Shown piece by piece: positions 43,836 through 53,182 of a DNA stretch of 64,000 nucleotides. This DNA is from Thiothrix winogradskyi (lineage in GTDB: Bacteria > Pseudomonadota > Gammaproteobacteria > Thiotrichales > Thiotrichaceae), in contig NZ_CP091244.1 in assembly GCF_021650935.1 (NCBI RefSeq), positions 1,240,001 to 1,304,000 of the forward strand. Reading direction: 5' to 3'. The position numbers and the translations under genes were made by a program. Position 1 is the stretch's first letter. The number at the start of each line of letters is the position of its first letter. Under the pieces are notes generated by a model. The model saw nothing but the letters and a program-made list of their open reading frames with translations. It was not told where the DNA came from and did not search any database.

Positions 43836-44824
43836 CCTGAGTTCGGGATAAGCCATCCCTCAATTTAGATCACAACCAATGCTGATGTTTTTAAATCCAG
43901 TGCTGGTTTTTTATCTTGATAGGCATATGACACCAAGCCAGCAATGATGTTAATCATATAGTTAGTGAGTGAACGGTGGCGTGAATGCTCAATTTGTGAA
44001 ATATTTTTCAACTGATCATTGATGGTTTCGATGATGCTCCGTTTACGCAACATCAGTGTATCGAACGTGTCACGCGCCACGGGTTTCATGTTTTTCTTCA
44101 GCGAGGTAATCCATTCAACCCCTTGCTCTGCCAACGATTCTGTCAATGCCTTGGAAATGTAGCCACGATCACCAAAGACTTTGCCGACCACTTTTTTCAG
44201 CAACGTGGGAACGGGCTTACGGTCATCGGTATTACCCGAAGTAATGGCAAACGATAAAATATTGCCGCAGTCATCCACGACCAAATGAAGTTTGAACCCA
44301 TAAAACCAGCCTGTTGACGATTTACCCCGCCCTGCGTCTTTGCGAAAGGTGTGATGACGTGGAATACGCAAATTTTCACAGACTTTCAAGGGGTAGAGTC
44401 TATGAAGGCAATACCTCGCCCCGTTTCACAGCGTTGCTGCATAAACAGGGTTAGTGGCAAAAGAACACGCGGCATTAACTCAATAAAACGTTGATAACTA
44501 GGGAGTTGCGGGAAATGACCCTTAAGAAATACTTTGACATGACGCTCATAATACCACTTGAAAGTACGATACCCCACTTGGTGGTAATGCACCAAAATCG
44601 TCATGATTTCACTATCGCCAAGACCACTGTGGCGACGACGATGCCCGCCTTTCGGGGTCAATAACGTTTTGTTCCATTCGGGATGAAAGTCCTGACAAAA
44701 ATCGTCAATGGCACAGAATAACCGTGTTAGCATCTCAGTAGCAGCCTTTGGTGGGGTCAATGTTGTGTGTGGTTACTCACATTCTCCCATGAAAGGCTGC
44801 GCCTTACCTTATCCCGAACTCAGG
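43836..44824 (-). mobile_element. IS982-family insertion sequence
   Basis: 989 bp bounded by exact 17-bp inverted repeats, cctgagttcgggataag at 43836-43852 and its complement at 44808-44824. It is flanked by a perfect 10-bp direct repeat ttaaacataa (43826-43835 and 44825-44834). Both ends and the duplication are intact, so insertion is recent. It encodes a transposase in two overlapping frames on the minus strand. Confidence 0.93.
43865..44760 (-). pseudogene. IS982-family transposase, split by a frameshift
   Basis: Two frames on the minus strand: 44760-44386 (124 residues, ending GIAFIDSTP) and 44389-43865 (174 residues, beginning at TTG with KVCENLRIPRHH). Joined by a -1 shift at the 4-base overlap they give DSTPLKVC, exactly the IS982-family sequence around the first catalytic Asp. 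The second catalytic Asp (KVFGDRGYIS) and Glu (SIIETINDQLKNISQIEHSR) are in the second frame. Either a one-base loss has killed it or translation shifts; no canonical slippery heptamer is seen. Confidence 0.85.
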
Positions 44825-45014
44825 TTAAACATAACAAAACCCCTTTTAATAGTGATAAGCGCCGCAGTCGTTGGTAATGAATACTCTTGGCTGCTTGAGA
44901 TGAATTATGAGTAAGTTATTGTGTGAATTCTGTGATAATAAACACGTTATTTAAAATAATTTTTTAAATTTTTTTGGGGAATAATAAGGCAAAAATACTG
45001 GGAGATGACCGGAA

Positions 45015-45066
45015 AAAATAATCCCCGCCCCCTCTCAGGAGTCGATCAGAGAGGTAAAGCGGGGAT
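45015..45066 (-). terminator. Terminator after the 63-residue exported protein gene
   Basis: Outer stem atccccgc (45021-45028) with gcggggat (45059-45066), inner stem cctctc with gagagg. On the minus strand it is followed by TATTTTTT. It lies just downstream of the stop at 45095. The rest of the 260-base gap (44835-45094) holds the original promoter area of the displaced paralog and is AT-rich. Confidence 0.75.
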
Positions 45067-45094
45067 GCAAAAACCGTGTTGACGCGGTGTTGGT

Positions 45095-45286
45095 TTACTT
45101 GCAAGCAACGTCTTTGGTGCTGGCATTTTCAAAATGCAGGCGGCACAGCCCCGGTGCAATGGCTTCATTTTGAACAATAACTTGGATGCTGTTTTTGGCG
45201 ACAGGAGCCGATGTCAGTTGATCAGAGCTTGCAACCGCAGCAAAAACAGTCAGTGATAAAGTGAGTGTGACGGCAAACTTGAACAT
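45095..45286 (-). CDS. Small exported protein, paralog of the IS-displaced gene
   Basis: 63 residues. Signal peptide (FKFAVTLTLSLTVFAAVASS), then VIVQNEAIAPGLCRLHFENAS and a C-terminal Cys-Lys. It aligns with the product of 43636-43833 over the whole mature part, including both Cys, so the pair may form an intramolecular disulfide. A GAGCGAGGAAC site precedes the ATG and a good terminator follows, so it is probably expressed. I know no family. Confidence 0.72.
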   Translation of the reverse strand: MFKFAVTLTLSLTVFAAVASSDQLTSAPVAKNSIQVIVQNEAIAPGLCRLHFENASTKDVACK

Positions 45287-45430
45287 GTTCCTCGCTCCTA
45301 TGCTACGGTTTAATCAGGTCATCTGGCATTAATGGGTTGCAGTGATTGCATGGGAGGAATTATCTCCCAACTATTAAGCGTTTTCTGTGATGGCTAACAC
45401 GTTTTGCAAGATTTACCCCAGATTTTTACG

Positions 45431-47047
45431 TTAGCGTGACAAATCAAGCTCAGTTTGGTAGACGGTGGTTTGCACGGCATACAGCCCTAACAGGCTATGT
45501 GGCAAGTGGTCGTGCGATAATTTCGCTTGTTTTTTGTTTTGTAGCAGTGACCATGCTTGCGGGTTTTGCTGCCAATAGCTTTCGGGTCGCCATAAAAACA
45601 TGGGGATGTGGGTTTGTGCTTTAGGCGCGAGCAAGTAAGGCAAGCCGTGCAAGTAAATGCCATTTTCACCCAACGATTCCCCGTGATCAGATGCATACAG
45701 CAGGAACGTATCGGCTTGGTCGCTGTGTGATTTTAGCCAGTCAATGGTTTTGCTGAGCACGTAATCGGTATACAAAATGGTGTTGTCATACGCATTAATC
45801 ACCTCGGCTGAGGAGCAGGTATGTGGGGTGTCGTGTTGGCAATACGGCTGAAATTGCGCAAATTCAGGCGGGTAACGTTTGTGGTACGTGGGGCCGTGGC
45901 TGCCCAGTGTATGCAAGACAATTAACACGTCCTGATCCCCCGCTAGGTAACGTGGCAAATCGGTGAGCATCGCTTCATCGTAATAACCGTGGTCGCTGTA
46001 CAGATCATCGTTTGGATTGGCGTTTTGGGTCATGTTGGTGTTTTCAATGCGGGTACACACGCCTTTGCAACTGGAATTGTTGTCAATCCAAACCACTTTC
46101 ACACCCGCGTGTTGCAGCACATCCAATACGTTCGATTGCTTATCGGCTGCTTCGGGGGAGTAATCGGCTTGTCCAAGAAACGAAAACATACAGGGTACGG
46201 AATAAGCGGTGGATGTACCGCACGAGGTGACGTTTTGAAAATTGACTAAGGCTTGCTGACTTAAACGCGGATTTGTGAGGCGGGCATAACCATTTAGGGA
46301 AAAGTGATCAGCACGGGCAGTTTCCCCGATAACCATAATGCCGATGGTGCGGCGTGGGGTTGATTTTTGTTGGTAAGCATCCGTGCCGAGGGTGACAAAA
46401 GGTTGTGTTTGCCCCGCGTGAAAAGTCTTGAAGTAGCGATAACTCGAATGCAGCGCGAATAACGGGGTGATATACACTTTCAACTCTGCGTTCTCACGGG
46501 AGAAAAATGTCGCGTATTTGTTATTCACCACAAACAAGCCAGTCGCGATGACTACCAAGCCCACGGCATAGGCAGTGCGGATGCCAGCGCCGTGCCACCA
46601 GTGCCGATGGCGTTTTACGGGTATTAGTGCAATCGCAAGACTGGGTACTATTCCCCACAGTAATAGGTGCAGGATGAGGGGTAGGGAGAGGAGTTCACGG
46701 GCTTCTTGCTGATTATTGTCGCGCACGGTTTCGGCGGTGTTACGGATCATATCCATATCAAACACAATCCCCAGTTAATCGGTGAAATAGCTCAATGTTG
46801 CTGCCAACATCACCACGCTCATTAAGAGTGGCTTGAGCAAAATGCTTTGCGCCAGTAGTAACAGCGGCAAACCCAACAGAGCCAGCATCACCGCAAACAA
46901 CGTGACCACAAACCCACCCGCATCCCATGAGAAGACGTTGAGGCGTGAATGCAATTCTGCAAATAAGGTTTGGTTGTAAGCCACTGTCACAAACAAGGCT
47001 ACAACAGTAATGAGACGGGCAGGAGACCAGGGGAATTTCAAAAACAC
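45431..47047 (-). pseudogene. eptA: Phosphoethanolamine transferase (EptA-like), interrupted by an in-frame stop
   Basis: The 5' part (47047-46775, 90 residues, GTG start) has the first transmembrane segments and ends LSYFTD-stop. The same frame resumes after the TAA at 46775-46777 as LGIVFDMDMIRNTAETV, the junction expected in EptA. The rest has the remaining membrane segments and the sulfatase-fold catalytic domain, with the Thr nucleophile region SCGTSTAYSVPCMFS and metal-site DHGESLGENGIYLHG. EptA adds phosphoethanolamine to lipid A. One nonsense change separates the halves; a GTG at 46765 could still restart the second. No frameshift is needed to join them. Confidence 0.82.
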
Positions 47048-47295
47048 GGTGATGCCAGAGTATTGCTAAAAACTGCGCATTCTAACAGTAATCAAGCTGA
47101 ATGAATCCGGCGAATGTCTTATTTGGGGGGTATGCTGGGCAATAGTTGCCGCTTGTGATCCATGGGATAAACCGTGTAAGCCGTTTGGCTGATGCATTGG
47201 CTTACGGTTTGTGAGGTTTGTCGGTTGGTAACAAGGGATATTTCCCGCAAGCTACTTCAACGAACACAATTTACGTTGAACCTAGGAGAAATACC

Positions 47296-47946
47296 ATGTC
47301 TGACACGATGTCCCGTTACAAACCGTTCCCTATCGCCTTGCATTGGCTGACCTTGCTGCTGTTGATTGCAGTGTATGCCTGCATTGAGTTGCGGGAGTTT
47401 TATCCCAAAGGCAGTGACCCGCGCAATGCCCTGAAAAGCTGGCATTTCATGCTGGGCTTGAGCGTCTTTGGTTTGACCTTGCTGCGTTTGGTCATGCGTT
47501 GGATGAACCCACCACCAGCCAAGGCAGCATCTATTGGGTATTGGCAACGGTTATTTTCAAGCGTAATGCATGTTGCGCTGTATGCCTTGTTGCTGGCGAT
47601 GCCGATGTTGGGCTGGGCGGTGCTGAGTGGCGAAGGCAAAGCGGTGATCTGGTTGGGGTTGGAATTGCCTGCACTGATCGCGCCTGACAAGGCATTGGCG
47701 GAATCGCTGAAGGGCTTGCATGAGATTGTTGGGACCAGCGGTTATTTCCTAATTGGCTTCCATGCTCTGGCGGGGGTTTATCACCATTACTTCCAGCGTG
47801 ACAACACCTTGCTGCGGATGTTGCCCGCGTGCAGCAATTCCCGCTATCCATCGGTAATCAGAGCTTCGCAGGCTTGCGAGGGCTTTGATTTTTACGGGCA
47901 CAACCATACCCTCCAAGCCCTGAAAGCCTGCCCGAATACCGCCTGA
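47296..47946 (+). CDS. Cytochrome b561, C-terminus replaced by insertion-sequence DNA
   Basis: 216 residues from ATG 47296 (AGGAGA upstream). Four transmembrane helices with heme-ligand His residues (PIALHWLTLLLLIAVYA; LKSWHFMLGLSV; LKGLHEIVG; IGFHALAGVYHHYFQ) match the bacterial cytochrome b561 family, which moves electrons between periplasmic carriers and quinone. The family usually ends shortly after DNTLLRMLP; here the frame runs 39 residues into the adjacent insertion sequence. The native end (codons for A-R-G-stop) is found at 49433-49444 beyond the element. The helical core is complete, so it may still work. Confidence 0.85.
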   Translation: MSDTMSRYKPFPIALHWLTLLLLIAVYACIELREFYPKGSDPRNALKSWHFMLGLSVFGLTLLRLVMRWMNPPPAKAASIGYWQRLFSSVMHVALYALLLAMPMLGWAVLSGEGKAVIWLGLELPALIAPDKALAESLKGLHEIVGTSGYFLIGFHALAGVYHHYFQRDNTLLRMLPACSNSRYPSVIRASQACEGFDFYGHNHTLQALKACPNTA

Positions 47947-49429
47947 CTTTTGCATAACCCAACACCCTGTTGGAAAACCCCAGCGTACCCTCAAGCCTGA
48001 TTTTCATCCGCTGCGAATGCCTTTGGGTGTCAGGTCAGCATGTTCATAACCCCAAATGATGGCAGCATAGAAGGACTCCCAATCGCTAATCAGATGCTCA
48101 CGGAACATCCCACGCATCTTCTCCCACAATGCGGTACGGCTCTGTAAGCGGGTGCGGGCGGCTTGGAAGTACTGGCAGCAAGCTTCCTGAATCTGGTCGA
48201 TCAGGAAGGCCAACATCATCAGGGTGGCGAACACAGTGGAAAGATGTTGCTTGCCATGACCGTAATTATGTTCGAGGTTGTAACCGAGGTTTTTAAGGGT
48301 GTTAAAGGTTTCGTTCTCCACCTTCCAGCGGGAACGGCTGCGCGTACCACATCCGCCACGTTGTCGGCGGTGAGGGGATGTCAGTCACGCAGTCATAGAT
48401 AAAGGTTGTACCGTCGGGGCGTTCCTCCAGTAGTCGATGTAGTTGACCCGCACGTCTTGGTTGGCATGGTTGAGCGGGATGTCGTTGGCATAACGGTAGC
48501 CACACCGTAACTTTTTGCTTGTCGTGCCTGCCAATTCTTGGGTGCTGCCATTGGCTAACCCGTCCAATACCGTCTTCAGTAATAGGCTGCCACTACGGGC
48601 TTTGGCGGTAATGATAAAGCTGTAACCGTTTGACTTCAGAAGACGGATGTGCGGTGCATTGCAGGAAAGGGCATCTTGCAGCAGGATCATCTCCATGCGC
48701 GGGAAGTCTTGGCGCAACTGGGGGATGAGCCGTTTAGAGGCATTGTGTTCGCAATCATTTTTCTTGCTGCCATCCTGCTTGGTGATGGCCTCTGGGAAAA
48801 AGGGTAATACGGTATTCTTGTCAGGGTGAACCAGCACTGCCGCCAGCATCTGGTGGTAATACTCCTCACGTCCGTCCTTGTGTGTCTTAATGCAACAATC
48901 CGGGCAAGAGATAGCCCCAGAGCTAAAAATACCTGTTCCATCAATACTGACTAAATACTTTCCTGAGAAAACGGTAGCCTTCCAGTATGCCTTGCCGTTG
49001 CAGTTCCTGATGGATGGCGCGGAATACCGGGCGCAGACGCTGCGGTTTTACCCGTCCAATACCGTGCGCATTTGGCTGTCACAGGGAGCATCGGGGATGC
49101 CAAACAGGGTTTTCAGGTTGTGCCGTCGTGCCTTGTCCCCGCGCTGTTTGTCAAACTGCAACAGTGAGCCGTCTTTCAACGAAAATAGGGCAAGCCCTGA
49201 CATCAACACGTCAACCAAGGGATAGTCGGGTTTGGTTTTGCGGTGGTCAGTGACTTCACTGAAACAGCCGCGCACACGTTCCAGCAATCCGGGGGCTGAG
49301 AGAGTCTTGCGTAGCTTCAGGCTACCGACAAGAGGCAGGGGAGGTGGTTTTGCAGGCATTTCGTTGCACAGTGACTCGTTTTACAAGACCATGATTATAC
49401 AGTCATTTTAAGATCGGCGGGAATTGCTG
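47832..49429 (-). mobile_element. Decayed insertion sequence with DDE transposase
   Basis: About 1598 bp. Ends carry a 13-bp inverted repeat, cagcaattcccgc (47832-47844) and its complement (49417-49429). Flanks gcccgcgtg (47823-47831) and gcccgcgcg (49430-49438) fit a 9-bp target duplication with one change. It interrupts the last codons of the cytochrome b561 gene. The transposase is broken, so the copy is dead. Confidence 0.8.
48004..49359 (-). pseudogene. DDE transposase remnant, several frameshifts
   Basis: Pieces in different frames on the minus strand follow each other: 49359-49048 (TDHRKTKPDYPLVDVLMSGL), a middle with VSIDGTGIFSS (catalytic Asp block), 48849-48385 (LLQDALSCNAPHIRLL) and 48321-48004 (ENETFNTLKNLGYNLEHNYG, the Glu-containing block of IS4-like enzymes, then YGHGKQHLS). 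Together they form one transposase of about 440 residues with DDE fold. At least two frame changes break it. I cannot assign the IS family firmly. Confidence 0.78.
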
Positions 49430-49534
49430 GCCCGCGCGTGGATAAACGGGGTGTGGTACATGTGTGCCGCCTTATCGCGCAAATGTCTCAGGTGGTAATT
49501 CTGGCAGCAATGCGGCTTTGACAGGGGGGTAATT

Positions 49535-50395
49535 TTGGGACTAAATTCCCAAATTATGGAAAACATACTGAAGTACGCCATTCGCCACATCCTAAAGCCG
49601 CTGGTGCGCATCCTGCACCGGAAGGGTGTGGCTGTGGGTGAGCTGAACGAGATGTTGAAGCAGATTTACGTGGAGGTCTCCGAAGACGTGTTGGCAGCAG
49701 CGGGTGAACGTCCTACTACCTCAAGGATTGCGATTGCTACCGGGTTGACCCGCAAGGAAGTTGCCCAGTTACGGCAGGCAATGGCAGTGGACGGGGATGC
49801 GCCTACCGGAAGCTATAACCGGGGAGCGCGGGTCATGACAGGCTGGCTGGCTGATGCCGAATTTCTGGATGTTGAGGGGAAACCGGCGCACTTGCCGCTG
49901 CACGGTGAGCGCGGCAGTTTTGCAGCGTTGGTCAGTCGCTACAGCGGGGATATGCCGACTCGCGCCATGTTTCAGGAAATGGAACGGGTAGGGGCGGTGC
50001 AACGGGATGCGGCGGGGCAGGTGCAATTGATGGCGGCTGGCTACATTCCGCATTCGGATGAGGCAGAAAAGCTGTCGATTTTGGGAACTGACGTGGCAGC
50101 CCTGATGAATACCATCGCTCATAACCTGACAACTCAGGAACGCAGCCAACTGCATTTCCAGCGCAAGGTCAGCTATGACAATTTACCCGTGGAAGCATTG
50201 CCGGTTTTCAAGGCAATGGTTGCTAGGGATGGGCTGGATTTGCTCATCAAATTCAATGCATACCTCGCTACCCAAGACCGGGACAGCAATCCGCAGGTTG
50301 AGGGTACGGGCTGTATGCGTGCCGGGGTCGGCATTTACTATTTCGAGGAGCCGGTTGCCGCGCAGCCAGAGGACAGGAACAGCAATGACGTTTAA
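49535..50395 (+). CDS. DUF6502 family protein
   Basis: 286 residues. It starts at TTG 49535, because AGGGGGG lies 5-6 bases upstream; an ATG at 49556 is the alternative. The N-terminal half has an HTH-like look (ISRVAIATGLTRKEVAQLR-like stretch: TSRIAIATGLTRKEVAQLRQ at about 62-81), then a middle with LPLHGERGSFAALVSRYSGDM. This matches my memory of the DUF6502 family, which often neighbours DUF5666 genes; function unknown, a DNA-binding role is only a guess. It overlaps the next gene by 11 bases. Confidence 0.65.
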   Translation: MGLNSQIMENILKYAIRHILKPLVRILHRKGVAVGELNEMLKQIYVEVSEDVLAAAGERPTTSRIAIATGLTRKEVAQLRQAMAVDGDAPTGSYNRGARVMTGWLADAEFLDVEGKPAHLPLHGERGSFAALVSRYSGDMPTRAMFQEMERVGAVQRDAAGQVQLMAAGYIPHSDEAEKLSILGTDVAALMNTIAHNLTTQERSQLHFQRKVSYDNLPVEALPVFKAMVARDGLDLLIKFNAYLATQDRDSNPQVEGTGCMRAGVGIYYFEEPVAAQPEDRNSNDV

Positions 50396-51359
50396 AACAG
50401 GATTTGTCACTTTATTGCTAGGAACGCTGTTGATGGCGTGTGGCGAAAGCAACTTCACGCAGCTTGCGACGGGTGGCATTGGCGGCACAGGAATTTCGAG
50501 CGGGCCGATTACCGGTTTTGGGAGCATTGTTGTCAATGGCGTGAAATACGACATTGATCAGGCGACCCTGATTCGCAATGGTCAGCCTGCCAACGGGCAG
50601 AACGAGTACCGCATTGGTGAATACGTCACTGTCAAAGGCCAGATTAACCCCGATGGTGTGACGGGCAAAGCCAGCGAGGTGGCATTCAGCAATGAACTGG
50701 AAGGCACGGTCACGCATGTTTCCACCGATGGGGTCACGGTTGGCATTATGGGTCAGGTGATTCGGGTCAATGCCCTGACGGTGTTCCACGGTTTTACCCT
50801 GCTTGCCGAGCTGATGATTGGCAATGTGGTGGAGGTTTCCGGGGTGCGCGACGGGCAGGATGTATTGGTAGCAACCAGCATTACCCTCAAACAAACAAAT
50901 TATGTGCCGGGTGCTACGCTGGAAGTCAAAGGCATCATCCGCCAGTTGGATGTACTGAATAAGACGTTCCAAATGGGAGGGGTGACCGTGGATTATTCGC
51001 AGGCGCTGCTGGAGGATTTTGGGGCGGTGGCGCTTGCCAATGATCAGTATGTGGAAGTGAAAACCCTTCAGCCACTGCAAGGTAGCAAGCTACAAGCCAG
51101 CAAGGTGGAACTCGAAGATGACCACGACCGCCTTGATACGGGTGTGGAGGTGGAATTGGAAGGAGTGGTCACGCGCTTTGTTTCCATCGCTGATTTCAGC
51201 GTCAATCGGCAAGCCGTGGTAACGACGGCGAATACCGAATTCGAGGATGGTGCTGCCAGTGCGCTGCGCTTAAACGCCTTGGTGGAAGTAGAAGGGCAAA
51301 TCAATGCACAAGGCGTGTTGGTGGCGGATGAAGTATCACTCAAAGATTTTGGTTTTTAA
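50385..51359 (+). CDS. DUF5666 domain lipoprotein
   Basis: 324 residues from ATG 50385 (AGGA six bases upstream, inside the DUF6502 end). Signal with lipobox LMAC, then GGIGGTGISSGPITGFGSIVV, the typical DUF5666 opening, and several small beta-barrel-like repeats of the form E-V-x-G-x-V/I...(YVTVKGQINPDGVTGKASEV; LEVKGIIRQLDVLNKTFQM; VELEGVVTRFVSIADFSVN; VEVEGQINAQGVLVADEV). These look like OB-type modules. Function unknown; it probably sits in the periplasm. It is likely co-transcribed with the DUF6502 gene. Confidence 0.78.
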   Translation: MTFKTGFVTLLLGTLLMACGESNFTQLATGGIGGTGISSGPITGFGSIVVNGVKYDIDQATLIRNGQPANGQNEYRIGEYVTVKGQINPDGVTGKASEVAFSNELEGTVTHVSTDGVTVGIMGQVIRVNALTVFHGFTLLAELMIGNVVEVSGVRDGQDVLVATSITLKQTNYVPGATLEVKGIIRQLDVLNKTFQMGGVTVDYSQALLEDFGAVALANDQYVEVKTLQPLQGSKLQASKVELEDDHDRLDTGVEVELEGVVTRFVSIADFSVNRQAVVTTANTEFEDGAASALRLNALVEVEGQINAQGVLVADEVSLKDFGF

Positions 51360-51362
51360 AAA

Positions 51363-51394
51363 AATGCCCCGGTATTACGAGTACCGGAGCATTC
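51363..51394. terminator. Hairpin between DUF5666 and fccA genes
   Basis: Stem of about 12 bp (aatgccccggta with taccggagcatt, one mismatch), 6-base loop. A-tract on the 5' side and no T-tract on the plus strand, so termination on the plus strand is weak and it would read better for minus-strand transcripts. Confidence 0.4.
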
Positions 51395-51452
51395 AACAAC
51401 TCACCCAGTGAATGGGTAAGCACTTTGGTAAATGGCAAATGGAGAAAACCTC

Positions 51453-51887
51453 ATGAAAGCCAGTATAAACATTCCTTTAGCACTTGCGCTAGGGGCTTTA
51501 CTTGTCGCGTGCGGTGGCGGCGGTAGCACCACTACCAGCAGTGGTGATAATGATTCCGGCACAACCGGAACAGCTAACACCACCACTACAACCACGACCA
51601 CGGCAGGTGGCAGTATTGCGCCTGCGATCACCGCCCCGGATGGCTCACGTTTGCTGGCCTCGCAATGTTTCCAATGCCACGGCATGAATGGCGTCTCCGC
51701 CAGCGGTATTGATAGCATTGCTGGGGAAAGCGCTGCCAGTTTGGTGGAAGAAATGTTGGAAATGAAATACAGCACCGAAATCGACATCATGCATTATCAG
51801 GCCAAGGGCTACAGTGAAGACGAAATCCGCTCAATGGCTGTTTATATTGCAGCACTACCTAGAAGTGCTAATGGAGATAATGACTAA
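51453..51887 (+). CDS. fccA: Monoheme cytochrome c lipoprotein, probable sulfide dehydrogenase cytochrome subunit (copy 1)
   Basis: 144 residues from ATG 51453 (GGAGA upstream). Lipobox LVAC, then a Gly/Ser/Thr-rich linker (TTTTTTTT within it, about 20-55), then a single class I heme site CFQCH (about 72-76) and a conserved tail IRSMAVYIAALP. In the flavocytochrome c complex FccA takes electrons from the FccB flavin during sulfide oxidation. FccA of Allochromatium is soluble and diheme; this one has one heme and a lipid anchor. Its stop overlaps the fccB start (TAATG). Confidence 0.85.
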   Translation: MKASINIPLALALGALLVACGGGGSTTTSSGDNDSGTTGTANTTTTTTTTAGGSIAPAITAPDGSRLLASQCFQCHGMNGVSASGIDSIAGESAASLVEEMLEMKYSTEIDIMHYQAKGYSEDEIRSMAVYIAALPRSANGDND

Positions 51888-53140
51888 TGGCTAATCTAAA
51901 TCGTCGTCAATTTTTACAAACCTTAGGGTTGGCATCCGCCGCTGGTGCAACGTTAACCTTCAGTCAACTGAGCAAAGCAGCCAATGCTCGCCCGCATGTG
52001 GTGGTGGTCGGTGGTGGCTTTGCTGGCGCAACCGCTGCGAAATATTTACGCTATTGGTCAAACGCAATTGATGTGACTTTGGTCGAGGGTAATGCCACGT
52101 ATTACTCCCCGATTCTCAGCAATCTGGTGTTAAACAACCAACGCAACCTTGGGCAGCTCAGTTTCAATTACAACACCTTGGCACAAAAATACGGGGTGAA
52201 AGTGATTCAAGAATGGGCGGACAGCATTAATGCGCCCAACCAGTCGATTACCTTGCGTAACGGCGCGGTGCTGAATTACGACCGCTTGATTGTCGCGCCG
52301 GGAATTCAGTTCATGGATGTGCAAGGTTTAGACAGCAATAAAATTCCTCATGCCTGGCAAGCAGGGGCGCAAACGACTTTGTTGCAACAACAAATCGCGG
52401 CAATGCCAGCCGGTGGCACGTTTGTGATGACCATTCCCGCTGCCCCTTACCGTTGCCCGCCGGGGCCGTATGAACGGGCTTGCGTGGTGGCGGATTGGTT
52501 ACGCACCAATAAACCCGGCTCTAAAGTTGTGGTGTTGGATGCTAACCCTGCGATTACGGTTGAACCCACCATTTTTGGCAATGCCTTTGCGCAATACGGG
52601 GTGCAATACGTACCGAATGCGACCTTGCAGAGCGTTGATTCTGATCAAAAGATTGCGTACACCAGTGCAGGCGAATTCAAAGCCAGTGTGTTGAACGTGA
52701 TCCCACCGCAACGCGCGGGTGATTTGGTCACGAAGTCAGGGCTGGCAAATGTGGGTGGCGGGCGTTGGGCTGGGGTGAACCCCTTGAGTTATGAATCCAC
52801 TGCCGTGCCGAATATTCACATATTGGGTGACTCGCAAGGCACGGGGCAACCCAAAGCGGGGCATATTGCCAATGCAGAAGCCAAAGTGTGTGCGGATGCG
52901 ATTTTACGTTTATTGGCAGGGCAACAACCCTACGCCGCGCCTGTTACCAATTCGGCGTGTTACAGCCCGATTTCCAGTGATACGGCTTCGTGGTTAACCG
53001 CCGTGTATGCGTATGATTTGGCAAGTGGCACGATGAAACTGGTGCCGGAATCCTTCGGTGCTGCCGCCGCGCCCAGCAATAAGTATTACAACCGCATGTT
53101 TGATTGGACAACGAATTTGTTCAACGACACCTTCGCGTAG
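51887..53140 (+). CDS. fccB: Flavocytochrome c sulfide dehydrogenase, flavoprotein subunit (copy 1)
   Basis: 417 residues. Tat signal NRRQFLQTLGLASAAGATL, then the FAD-binding VVVVGGGFAGATAAKYL. The two redox-active cysteines of FccB are both seen, in YRCPPGPYERACVV and ITNSACYSPI-like VTNSACYSPI. It oxidises sulfide to sulfur or polysulfide in the periplasm and passes electrons to the FccA heme. It is translationally coupled to the cytochrome gene before it. A second copy lies at 58707-59993. Confidence 0.94.
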   Translation: MANLNRRQFLQTLGLASAAGATLTFSQLSKAANARPHVVVVGGGFAGATAAKYLRYWSNAIDVTLVEGNATYYSPILSNLVLNNQRNLGQLSFNYNTLAQKYGVKVIQEWADSINAPNQSITLRNGAVLNYDRLIVAPGIQFMDVQGLDSNKIPHAWQAGAQTTLLQQQIAAMPAGGTFVMTIPAAPYRCPPGPYERACVVADWLRTNKPGSKVVVLDANPAITVEPTIFGNAFAQYGVQYVPNATLQSVDSDQKIAYTSAGEFKASVLNVIPPQRAGDLVTKSGLANVGGGRWAGVNPLSYESTAVPNIHILGDSQGTGQPKAGHIANAEAKVCADAILRLLAGQQPYAAPVTNSACYSPISSDTASWLTAVYAYDLASGTMKLVPESFGAAAAPSNKYYNRMFDWTTNLFNDTFA

Positions 53141-53182
53141 ACGCAACCCAAATGCAATGGTGATTTTCGACTGTTGGGCGCG

